Source of the DNA: Chenopodium formosanum
Lineage: Eukaryota > Streptophyta > Magnoliopsida > Caryophyllales > Amaranthaceae
Reading direction: 5' to 3'
NCBI GenBank assembly: GCA_024500155.1
Contig: CM044869.1
Location: forward strand, 26,968,501-27,032,500
DNA length: 64,000 nt
Each line of letters starts with the position of its first letter. Position 1 is the first letter of the stretch. The notes beneath the pieces are model-generated. The model worked only from the letters and a program-made list of their open reading frames with translations. It was not told the DNA's origin and searched no databases. This document shows, one piece after another, positions 36,948 to 47,482 of this stretch. Position numbers and translations under genes: made by a program.

Positions 36948-37740
36948 TATGATATTAGATTTTAGTTATGAGCCTTCTGTTTTAATTCGGTAGGCGTTAA
37001 AAAAAATTGGAGTACTCCGTACCATTTTAAAATATATATCAATACACATTGCAACTTTAGGTTTTTTTTTCTCTCTCTCTCTCTCTCTTGTTATCCTAGG
37101 GCCCGGATTTGTAATTTTGCTCATAGGCCACCAAAATCTCAAGAATAATGGGCCTGTAAAAATGACCTCGGGTTGTGTGACACACTCAAAAGAAAGCATT
37201 TTCAATACCTACTCCACCACCGATTTCATACTTCACACCACCCTTCCACGCACTTACGCTTTTATCGGTGATACCGCTGATGTAGTGCATGGAAAGGAGG
37301 GGAAACTGATTGAGGGAAGCCGGTTTTTAGGGTGGGGGTAGGGAGGGGCGATTTGTTTGAGGAGTTTGGGAAGAAGGGAGGGCGTCCGATTAAGGCATTA
37401 GTATACGGAGGAGAATGGTTGCGAGGATAGCGCTGTGAAGGTTGGTGGCGATTTCTAGGGTGGGAGGACCGATTTCTAGCCTGGGAGTAAGAAAAAGGGG
37501 GTTAAAATCAGTGGAGGGATTGGGGAGGGGGTGGTTTGGTGTGGGCAGGGAAGGAGGGTGGCCACCACCGGTGGTGGCTTGGTTTTTTTTTTTCCCTATT
37601 ATTTCATTTTTTATCTTTTACTTTTTTATGGACCAATAACTAACAACCAGACACATGTCATTGGATAGGAGATGGGGAGGATACCTCTCTTTAGTACCAT
37701 CATTGGATAGGAGATTGCCCTCTCTATTTTATACCTAATA
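36948..37740. other. Intergenic stretch with G-rich segment
   Basis: No recognisable gene. It contains a CT run (37070-37089), a strong G-quadruplex motif (37330-37348), the 18-bp palindrome GCCACCACCGGTGGTGGC (37561-37578) and a 16-bp repeat TCATTGGATAGGAGAT at 37659 and 37701. Confidence 0.5.
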
Positions 37741-37979
37741 TTAACATTCCAGATTCAAAAGGTCATTGGAGTGTTTCTAACATTATTAGGATCAATAATT
37801 GGTATCTTAACAATGTAAAACATATTATTCCTTCAAACATCTGCTCTCTAATTTTAGCTTACCCTCTTTCTAAGATTGCCAAAGTTTCAAATAGGTTGCA
37901 ATGGACTCTTGATAAAAAAAGGCTCTTTCACAATCAAATCAGCTTACAACTCTACCCATAAAAAAATTCCCAAAACATG
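37741..37979 (+). pseudogene. LINE remnant, part 1 (end of RT / start of RNase H-linker region)
   Basis: It reads WSVSNIIRINNWYLNN, then RLQWTLDKK, and after a one-base gain in an A-run KGSFTIKSAYNSTHKK. Known: W-...-(D)G-x-F-(T/S)-(V/I)-K-S-A-Y precedes the zf-RVT domain in plant LINE proteins. The reading continues naturally into 44085 and after, on the far side of gag-only copy 2. Confidence 0.75.
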
Positions 37980-38167
37980 TACCCATTTTTTGCTTTTTTG
38001 TCTTTTAAACCCATAAAAGTCAAAGTCAATTTGAGTCAAGTCATTAAGTCGATGGTTTAATATTACAGTACTTGGTCAAGAACAGAAGGACGTTTAATCA
38101 AAGACAATACATTCATTCAAGTTCTACTCTTCGATAAACCAATCCAGCACAGAAGAAATTCGTGATC

Positions 38168-39286
38168 ATGGCCACTCAAGAAGAAGTTGATGAGTTGAGA
38201 AAAAACATGGCTAACCTTACTGAGATGATGAAGACTCTTGCTCTTCAAGTCAATGACCCTAGCAAGCAACTACGGATTGAGCGCATGGAAGGGAGCCTTA
38301 ACAAAATTTCTAATGACTACAAGTTTCAGGGAATTAGCTCACAAGGGGTCTTAGTGAACAAGGAACTTCTTCTGCAGAAGTTCAATGCCAATGACGTCCC
38401 TAAATTCAAACCAACTGATAACCCCTACTTTCACTTGAGAGCTTTTGAGACCATAATGAGTATCAAGGCAGTTGACAAGAAGATCTTTCCTTCACTTTTC
38501 TCACTATCACTTGAAACCGTCTGTCAACAATGGTTTTTCTCTCTAGACAAGAAGAAGACTTCTTCTTGGGAAGCCATTACAAACTCTTTCATAGATAGGT
38601 ACAAGTGCAACATACAAGTCGAGACTGACCATAGGGAGCTCGAGATGCTGAAGCAAAAAGAAAACGAAGGGTTCACCTCTTTTTTCAACAAGTGGAGGGA
38701 AACTTCAGCTAACATGATTGAGGTCCCTAGTGAAAACGAATTTGTAAGGATGTTCATTAAAAACCTCCAGGAAAAGTATTCAACGCACTTAAAATACCAA
38801 AACAACCTGAATACTTTCAAGGCCGTCTATAACATAGGTATTGACATTGAAGATGACCTTGCAAAACAAAAAGCTACTAACCATAGTAACAACAGTGGCT
38901 GGAAAGGGAAGAAGAACGACAATCCTTCTTCTTCCGAAAACACGTACTCTAGTAACAATGTTAATACCTTTGACCTTTATGATGTCTTAGCCATGGATAA
39001 TCAAAGACCTAAAAAGAAACTAAGGAAAAAGTTCACACCTATTGGGATGAGTTATGACACTGCTTTTGATTGACTCCATGCCAAAGGACTCATCACTCCC
39101 ATTGGACCTCTTTAAGATCCAGCACCCGAAAATAGATCACCCAACGGGGATACTAACGCTCATTGCAAGTACCATCAAGGTAGGGGACATACTACCGAGA
39201 GTTGTTAGAATCTAAAAGAGGTCATCCAATATTTGATCGATAATAATAAGCTTCCTATACTTCCAGCGGGCAAGAAAACCAAGTGA
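38168..39286 (+). pseudogene. Gag polyprotein, copy 2 (broken by three stops)
   Basis: 373 codons, ATG 38168 to TGA 39284-39286, colinear with copy 1 (776-1894) and without any length change. Open for 301 codons to TGA 39071-39073. Further stops are at 39113-39115 (TAA) and 39206-39208 (TAG). Relative to copy 1, all three are C-to-T or G-to-A changes. The N-terminal helix, Retrotrans_gag domain (WFFSLDKKKTSSWE, FTSFFNKWRETS) and SNNS-rich linker are whole. The zinc-knuckle-like CKYHQGRGHTTESC lies after the first stop, so a product made from this copy would lack it. Confidence 0.9.
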
Positions 39287-41760
39287 TGATAAAGCACAAG
39301 ACATGAGGCGGGCTTCAACGATAAGGCTTCATGACCTTTTTCTTTTTCTTTTGATTCCCCTTCCCCAATGAGTCTAGCATAGGCACCCTCCATCTTTTAT
39401 TTAGATTTACTTCTTATAGTTTGATTTATATCCTTTACATTTAATAAAATGAGCTTTTATTTTCTTGCATATAATCATTGCATTGCATTTAAAAAAAATA
39501 AAAATAAAAATGCGCCGGACTAAGCACAAGGTATACCAATGATTTGAGGCACCCCTTGTAGCCACATCATATCACCTTCACCCTTTCAAATATATAATTC
39601 CTTTCTTGATAAATCACTTTGAGCCTCATCTAACTATACACCTTTCTTTTTTCAACCCACATCTACCTAAACTTGGGATAAGATGGTGTGCAACTTATGC
39701 AAGTTTTAAATACAAAAGCTTGAGTGATTTTACCTAGATCTCAAAAATTCAAAAAAGCAATAAGCAATAAAAGTGTGCAAAAGGGCAAGTGTTCCAATGT
39801 ATTTGATATGAACATATCTTTGATAAGAATACGTCTCAGATTACGTCTCTATTCGAGTGCTCGGTACTGTGCCTGGGAAACATGAATATCAAGTGAGTGA
39901 TAGACCGCATGATTGGGATTTCCCATTCTTATAAAAAAGGATTTGAATTTAAAAAAAATGAAAGAAAAAGAAAAAAGAGAGCAAAAAAATAATAAACAAA
40001 AGAGTTCAAAAGTGAGAAACCTCAAGCATAAAAATACCAAGATTCAAAAGCAAGGTTACATATCCTGGGGGCTTATTTTAGGTCTTGAGCTTTTATCCTT
40101 TCTTCTTCAACCTTTAGCCTAACCCCTTTACAACCCTTGAAAGACCACTTTGAGGTATGCACACACACATACACTTGTGCGAGGTTCAGCTAAAGTTACG
40201 TTCGGCCTGATTCCTAACGGATACGTAGGCAACCTCACATTGGGGTGCGGCCGTAATAAAAATGCATTCATTAACATTCACATTCATACATGATCATATT
40301 AAGGGATCTCCAATGATCATTCATCCCTATCCATTTAGAGCTAGACTTGGGGGCTTGATCCCTACTTTATTAGCCTACCCAGCCTAAGAGTCACCATCAT
40401 TTGACTCTTCTCAAAATATTTTCCACAACCTTAGCCTTTGTGGCCTAACCTTAATGTCACTTTCACACACATCACGGATACATAACCAAATAATCCTTCC
40501 CTTAGGAAACCTTTGTCATGAAATTTTGATACAACTTTGAAGCATGCCTTGTCATATCAAGATCACTCATTATCATAATCATCATTGCATCACAAAGTAT
40601 GAAGTACTTAGCCTCCGTGCCTAAGTTACCTAAATACTTTCATTATCGAGTCATCAACTAAGATAGTCTAGGATGTTATAATCCTTGCACCATGAGATAC
40701 AACATCGACGCATACAATTGACTAAGCTCATTCAACATGCACCGCAAACACTCAAACACTTCACTTCTTCCTTTTCGCGTCTTTCTTTTTCGAGAGAAAG
40801 TCGGTACCCTCCACAAAAATGATGGAAAATTTTTGCTTTTTCTGCATTTTTGAGTCGCACGAGAACAATCACAACACAATGCACACGTAAGTCATGTACG
40901 TTGAGTCATGTCGTGTCATATCACATCGAGTTGAGTCTACACACGCGTGTCAAAACACCCTGTGTCAACCTCAAGTCAAAGCAATCATAAAGAGACAAAT
41001 ACACTAAATCTTGAGTCAACCTCAAGTCAAACTAATGAGTCAAATAACACCAAACCTTGGGTCAACCCCAAGATAACTATAAACATGAGCAAAGTCTTAT
41101 AGTCCAAAATATAGATGCAGGTACACTAAGTCCCTGACAGACGAGTAACCTTTGAGGCAAATTGATGAACACGAATCTTCTAAGACATGAGAAACTATCA
41201 CTTCCAAGTCGTGAAGATGAGAAGATTTAACAAGACGGCTTGAGGCAAAGTGGTCTTTGACGACGTTCTCTAAGATGTGAAGGTTGTCACCCGATTTGAG
41301 AAGATAGCTCGAGGAGTAGCAATCTTGGACGGCGTTCACTAAGATGTGGAGGTTGTCAAACAAAACAACATTGATTCGACAAAAATTGATAGTGTCTTGA
41401 GGCGTGGAAAATTCGCACAACAGGTTTCTCGAGGTGTAGGGACCGATAATTACGAACAAATTTTCCCAAGCCGAAGAAAATTGTCAATCGATGCACTTTT
41501 CCCAAGGCGTAGAAGTTGACAATTGCATCCCAAGGTGTGGGTACTTAGTGGAATTTCACTTGCGAGCTACACAAGGTGTAGGAGCTCACGACAAGACTCT
41601 CAAGGCGTGGAAACTATTACACTATTAGGCTTCCCAAGGTGTGGAAAATCATCATTCAGAAGATTGCTCAAGACGTAAGAGTCTACGACATGTTGATCGA
41701 AGCGAGGAAATTTGTCATCATTTACTTGTGGGTTGCTCAAGGCACAGAAGCTCACGATAA
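39287..41760 (+). other. Non-coding internal region of gag-only copy 2
   Basis: It aligns with 1895-4705 of copy 1. No pol motifs. GAGTCA-type words cluster at 40900-41045. Short frames on both strands are not shared with copy 1. Confidence 0.65.
40197..40271 (+). other. 75-nt ultraconserved non-coding block, copy 2
   Basis: Identical to 2773-2847 over all 75 bases, in a region otherwise clearly diverged. Confidence 0.75.
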
Positions 41761-42005
41761 GAATTCCCGAGATGTGAAAAACCGTCATCCAATGGATCGC
41801 TCGAGACGTAGTGGTTCACAATAAGAATTCCCAAGGCATGGAAGACCGTCATTCAGTGGATCACTCAAGGTGTGGTGGTTCGCAATAGAATTCCCGAGGC
41901 GTGGAAGATTGTCATCCAATGGATCGCTCAAGGCGTAGTGGTTTGCTATAGAATTCCTGAGACGTGGAAGGTCGTCACAACAAACAAAAAAATGTAGCAA
42001 ATAGG
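41761..42005 (+). repeat. 63-bp tandem array in gag-only copy 2
   Basis: Units begin GAATTCC at 41761, 41825, 41888 and 41951 and contain GTGGAAGATTGTCATCCA-like and AATGGATCGCTCAAGGCGTA-like segments. Looser units extend back to about 41140. The array is in the same place as the 70-bp array of copy 1 and shares only short words with it (GTCATC/GTCACC after GGAAG/GGAGG). Confidence 0.8.
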
Positions 42006-42211
42006 TTACTTCAGTGACGTGTGCTCGACGGTGCAAGATATGCGTTTCTAACTCTCTTATCTGTTTAACTAATGCTAGTTTGCAGGTATTGGCATTGCAA
42101 AGAATGATTTAGGATCGCAGAAAGTTCATAATCATTCTTTGTCCTTATCACTACTTTGACTTTTGTTTTCGAAACTTATGTTTCTCCAAACTCAGTCAAA
42201 GTGGGGGCTTC

Positions 42212-44080
42212 TGTAGACAACTGATTGTGTCACCCCAAAAACTAAACCCAGTGATAAGTACTTTTCATGTCATTGAATATTGAGAAAGGTGAAATTTAGA
42301 AGAGCCTCGTGAATTCTTCTGTTTCTAAAATGTCTTAATAAAAATAATTCATTTCTGTTTTCGAAAATCATACATTTCGTATCCTATTTATTAAAAACGT
42401 CCAATCAAGTTTATTTTAATACATGATATGGGTCCACTAACTATGTAGTTGGATGGGGTTTGAAAAGAGATTTTCAACGATATATTATATGCCCAATTCA
42501 GAGTTATAACGAGGAAGTTATGGCCAAATTACTAAACTGGGTCCTAAATGAGTTTTTTGGGCAGCTCAAGTATCATGTGAAGGGTCCATTAATTTTAGTT
42601 GTATTACTAAAGTCATTAGGATTTATCTTAATCTTCTAGAATCTTCTAGAAAGTTATTATAAGTTCTAATGAGATTAATATTATTAAATATAATCATATT
42701 TGATTTCGAAAAGATAAAGAACTCTAATTGGAATAAAACATGTGTTTTTAAAAGATTAAATCTGGATTGATTAAAGATAAATAAGGACTCTAAGGAACCT
42801 AGCTAATTTTATTGGGAGAAGGACTCCGTACGGGAATTTTATCATACAGTAGCCATCGCGCCGCGATAGGTTCATCGCGACGCGATGGGCGTATCGCCAT
42901 GCGATGGAGCTATCGCATTGCGATAGTCCTATCGCGTCACGATGGAGCCAGTTTTATTCCGAGTCTGATTCTGACTCTTTTCTATCGTTTACTGTCGATT
43001 TTTCTCTACAAATAGGGTCTTTTTCCTCCGTTTTGAAATCATCAACAATCATCTATTCTTTCTCTCTCTCTAAGGTAGAAGATTATTCTTTCTTTCTTTC
43101 TCTCTCTTTTTAAGCCTAGCCTTTTTAAAATACACCATTCCTCATTCACGAGTCTCAAATACACATAGCCAAGCTCGAATTTGCCTTAGACCTCGACGTG
43201 AAAGGTTGATAGTTCTGAGGGTTTGGTCCCAAATATAATCTCAATTAATATTATTCTTATTGTTGGATTTAATATTTTTATTGAAGTTACTAACGTGTGT
43301 ATTGTTTTGATAGAAAGAGGTACGAGGCATCAAAGTGAATAATTTAATTGCTCTATTTCTTTAGAAATCATGCTTAGAATATTTTATTAATTCCTAGTAT
43401 CATGTTAGGATGCTTTTATTGCATTCTAGTAGCATGTTAGGATTAAAGCTTTGATCTTTATTGTTTAGTGACATGTTAGGATTTGTTATTAATCTTGTTA
43501 GTATCATGCCTAGGATCTTGCTATCAATATTATGCTTTGATGAGATTGTTGTAATGATGATGATATGTTGTACCAATATTATTATATTGCTTTATATTAT
43601 TGTTATTGCTTGATCATGTCCTCTCTTGCAGGTTTAAAGGGAATTTGTACTTGAAATCACGCTTAATAAGATAATTAATAATTTGATTTTAGGCTAATAT
43701 GATTTTAATTCAAGAGATCGCCAATAATAGATTTATTTGTGCATTAGTGTCAACCAACATAGATTAAACAAGTTTAGGATTAATATATTTATCGTATGTT
43801 AATTGGGAAGTGCATATGAATATGAGAAGAAAAAAGTAGAGGCCTATTTAAGGCAGGTTCAATCTCTTTTAGATTGGATTTGTACCTTCATCCCCGAATA
43901 TCTAGTCATGGTTCAAGACCACTATGAAGTTAGCGATCTCTGTGATCGTGAATGGTTTACAAGTTCCTAAAACTTGTTGGTGACTCTTTTGCTCTAGCTT
44001 CCTTCCCTTTGGACGCCACTATATTTAAGTGTATGATCACAGTGGGGCTCAAGTTTGGGATGCCTGAAATATTCCCTACA
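42212..44080 (+). repeat. 3' LTR of gag-only copy 2
   Basis: 1,869 bp, TGTAGACAACTG...TTCCCTACA, directly after the purine tract. Five hairpins of the form ATCGC-nnn-GCGAT lie in U3 at 42854-42945, and TAGTATCATG motif repeats at 43395-43510. Confidence 0.92.
42854..42945. repeat. Five ATCGC...GCGAT hairpins in LTR U3, copy 2
   Basis: ATCGCGCCGCGAT, CATCGCGACGCGATG, ATCGCCATGCGAT, CTATCGCATTGCGATAG and ATCGCGTCACGAT follow one another at about 20-bp spacing. Stems are 4-7 bp with loops of 1-5. They occupy the place of the GTCGCC-T-GGCGAC hairpins in copy 1. Confidence 0.85.
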
Positions 44081-45098
44081 ATAACCTTAACACTTCTTTT
44101 CTTTATGACTTTTCTTGGAAAAATATGTGGAAGATCAAGGGGCCTTATAAGTACAAAATGCTCCTTTGGAAGTTGGTTAGAGACATTCTTCCTGTGGGCT
44201 CTACCTTGAAGAAAAATATCAGTTTCTTTGATCCAATTTGTATGAGATGTGAACATCCCTTAGAGGACTCTATTCACATTTTTAAGGACTGCCCTAATAC
44301 TTTTGCCTTTTGGTCTTTACTCTTTAACAAGTTCAGTTATTTAAAAATTGATTTGAACAGTTTTTATAACTCCAATCTGTCAGATTGGTTAGCTTTCAAC
44401 TTGTCTAATATTTCTACTTGGAAAACTATTTTTGCTGTTTGAAATTTGGCATATTTGGCACACTAGAAATATTGTTGTTTTTGAGCAAAAAATAATTTAT
44501 GTTCAATCTACCTTTAACAAATTCATTGTTGATTATTACTTCTGCTTGAAATTAAACCAGGCAACTTTGGATAGACCATGTTCTTCTAGCAATCAGAATT
44601 CTAGAATGTGGGCACCTCCCTAAAAAGGGTACCACAAACTGAATACAGATTGTTCTTGGATGAGCGTTGACAATGCAGGTGGAGGTGGTGTTATTAGATG
44701 TGACAAAGGTCTCTAGGTTACTGGATATGAAATGAAGTTCAGTTGCTTCAGTTGAATTATCGGCAATCAAGGAGGGTTTATTAACTGCTTGGAGTAAGAA
44801 AATCAGGTTCCTAGAACTTGAGACAAATGCTGATGCCTTGACCAAAATGCTCAAGTACCCGAAATTATATGAGGACAGTGATCTAGGTAATGTGATAAGA
44901 GATGTGGCTTCCCTTCTTGAGAGGGACTGGACTGTAACAATCTTTCATGTAAGCAGGGAGGTTAACTTTGTGGCTGACAGACTTGCTACAATGGGAAGAA
45001 CCAAGATCAAGGTTGGAGAAAGAGTTTCCTTCAATTACCCACCAGCTGAGATTTTTCAGAATTATGCTTCTGAAATACCAGAAGTTCATGCAGCTTAA
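44081..45098 (+). pseudogene. LINE remnant, part 2 (zf-RVT and RNase H domains)
   Basis: It reads MWKIKGPYKYKMLLWKL, then CMRCEHPLEDSIHIFKDC (zf-RVT with C-x2-C...H-x4-C, about 44125-44442), shifts frame near 44440 into IWHIWHTRNIVVFE, and after stops ends with an RNase H (RVT_3) tail TIFHVSREVNFVADRLATMG closing at TAA 45096-45098. Known: this is the C-terminal order of plant LINE or RNase H-type retro proteins. It is degraded and is the continuation of 37741-37979, split by gag-only copy 2. Confidence 0.8.
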
Positions 45099-45351
45099 CC
45101 CTTGCAGCTATGTCCTCGGCAACAGTTTTTGCTACATTTTTGTTGTTGTGCTTTAGTCTAGCTTTTGTGTATCTTGAAAACTATCTTAATACTTTAAGTG
45201 TTTCTATAAGTTGGATAGTTCTGAGTTTCCTGTGTTTGCACTCAGACTATATCTTTTGTTTAGACGGTTTTGAGGAGCAGTTTAAGCACTCGGGCCTTCT
45301 TATTTGCTTCGATGATTTTAATCATCAGCAGCTTTATCCTTTAATATAATA

Positions 45352-45606
45352 CTTCCTCTGTTTTATTTAGTTGTTATCTTTCTATTATCACGCTTGCCAA
45401 CGCATGTTTTTAATGATTAATATATCTAATTATCAACATTGTAAAATTATAAAAATTGGATATTAATAAAATATACATTAAAACGATTCAAACAAGATCC
45501 CACATGAATATGTTTTATCATATTTATAAACCACAAAAGCAAGTCAAAGCGTGTTGTGTGGATAGTGTAAAAGTCAAACGGTGTCAACTAAAAAAAACAG
45601 AGGAAT
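45352..45606. mobile_element. Stowaway-like MITE
   Basis: 255 bp with inverted ends CTTCCTCTGTTTTATTTAG / CTAAAAAAAACAGAGGAA. TA precedes it at 45350. A second copy of the family, inverted and interrupted, is at 55732-56982. Confidence 0.8.
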
Positions 45607-45973
45607 TATAAGTTTCCCTTTTGTGTTAAAAAAAAAGACACGTGTCAGGTAACCTGGAATATCAAGTCATTGACTTTTGTTTACCAGTTTGGAATTGAAT
45701 AAAGAAAATGCGGGTGAAAGTTGGGATTATTATACATGAATCAAAAGTTAGGATTATTTGAATTAAATTGAGTAAAGTTGAGATTATTAAAGTGTATTTT
45801 TCCAATAAAATTTTAGTTATTAAGATACTTTTGGAAAAGATTAAACCAATGATATTTATGTCCACAATCCAAAGTTTAATAAAAAGGCCCAAAAGACAAC
45901 ACACAGCCCAATTATAAAGGCATGCAAATCCATGTAAGATAGTTGAAGAACTTCCTATAAATATTGAGAGTTA

Positions 45974-46297
45974 GGCCTTGTTCTCACCTTAAAAAAATAA
46001 TATTAAGTAAAAATAATTTTAGTTCAATAAAAATAAGTTCAGTTCAGTAAAATTAATTTCAATTCAGTAAAAATAATTTCAGTTCAGTAAAAATAAGTTT
46101 AGTTCAGTAAAATTCAATTTTCTTAAAGAAGAATTATAATAGAAAATGAGTAAAAATAATTTCAGTTCAGCAAAAATAATTTCATTTCAGTTAAATTAAT
46201 TTAACTTCAATAAAAATAATTTAAGCTCAGCAAATATAATTTTTTTTCAGTAAAAATAATTTCAGTTCAGCAAAAATAAGGTGCAGAGAACGGAGCC
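45974..46297. mobile_element. Tourist-type MITE 1 (PIF/Harbinger)
   Basis: Ends GGCCTTGTTCTCACCTTA and TAAGGTGCAGAGAACGGAGCC, with TTA on both sides (45971-45973, 46298-46300). The interior is a degenerate 20-bp minisatellite of TTCAGTTCAGTAAAAATAA. Confidence 0.92.
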
Positions 46298-46300
46298 TTA

Positions 46301-47054
46301 TACAAGAAAAACCAGGCCACATCAACAAAAAATACATCAGTCATCTCTTGCAATTATGGAGTAAATATCTTAATTTTAAAGTAATTTTTCAGCTTGATTA
46401 TTTCGGTAAAACTTTGTTTATGTGAAGTTCGCAATCTAAAACATTGTTATTCGTATGTATAAAATATTGGTCTTGCCTGTATGTCTGTTTAACTAAGTAT
46501 CTATCCTATTACTCTTTTCAAAATATTACTTCGTAGTAAGCAAGGTGAAATGCAATCATCTAACTACTCCCCTAGTCCCCTGGGCATACCCTTAAGGCAT
46601 CATATGAAGGGAATTTCAGTCGATCAAGTGTAATTACTAAATATAATTAGGACTATTTATAGAGATAAATAACATCGGTTATTTTAGGTAGTAGTTTAGC
46701 TAGAAACCATGATCTGTATGCTCATAAGTTTGGCTTAGTACTAATTATATGAGGTCACACATAAAATTAAAGTACTGATTGGGTTCACGAATTCTTTATT
46801 AAGGCAGTTTTTCATCAAGTTATTGTAAGGCGGTTTATTAGTTTTTATATTCGTTCTTAGCTTTTCCATATACATGGTACTACCAATAGAGTAAGATAGG
46901 AAACTATTCCTTTAACCGTATTTGCATACGTTAGTGATCCGAATGGCGCTTGTAGATAAATATTATAGGAATGACTTTAATTGATGTTCTAATTGTTGAA
47001 GCTAATACTTAGAAAGAGAAAACAATAACATGTAGCAAATAAGATAAGGAAAAC
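46301..47054. other. No gene seen
   Basis: AT-rich DNA without recognisable coding, RNA or repeat features. Confidence 0.4.
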
Positions 47055-47059
47055 ATAAT

Positions 47060-47333
47060 TATTATAAAATAAGGGGAAAGGGAGAATAAGAGAGAGATGT
47101 AGAGAGGTAATAGTGTTATGTCTATATTCATCCATTTCATTAGTCACCTATATATATACATGATAGAACATTGTAACCTATATGGACAATAAAGAGTCCA
47201 TTCATGAGAGGGTTAATGTGACCTAATGACAAAGGAGGATTACAAGGGTGCTATTACAACCATACTTAAGATAGTCATAAAAGTGATATTTACAAGCTAT
47301 AATGACCATCCATTATTAACATATTTTATAACA
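47060..47333 (-). repeat. 3' LTR of the copia element
   Basis: On the minus strand it runs TGTTATAAAATATG...TTATTTTATAATA. The usual CA end is TA here, and both copies share that. It directly follows the purine tract. Confidence 0.95.
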
Positions 47334-47482
47334 CTCCCCCTTGGATGGTCATTATCTTAAAATAGAATAATGCACATATATGCTGCCTCATTAAAAACCT
47401 TTCCAGGAAAAACCCTGTGGGAAAAAACCATGGATAAGGGAAAAAGAGTACAGCGTGCAATTACTCCCCCCTCATTATTATA

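Larger units (their letters stand above)
37980..44080 (+). mobile_element. Gag-only LTR retrotransposon, copy 2, 5' LTR deleted
   Basis: Internal region with gag (38168-39286), the 75-nt conserved block, a tandem array (41761-42005), purine tract (AAAGTGGGGGCTTC, 42198-42211) and 3' LTR 42212-44080. The left border runs from LINE sequence straight into the leader with no LTR, so the 5' LTR and some LINE were lost. ATAAC follows the LTR at 44081-44085, but its partner is gone. Confidence 0.85.

Noticed and set aside
37117..37639. Two frames near the G-rich stretch as a host gene
   Set aside because: No domain, no conserved splice sites and strongly biased G/purine composition.
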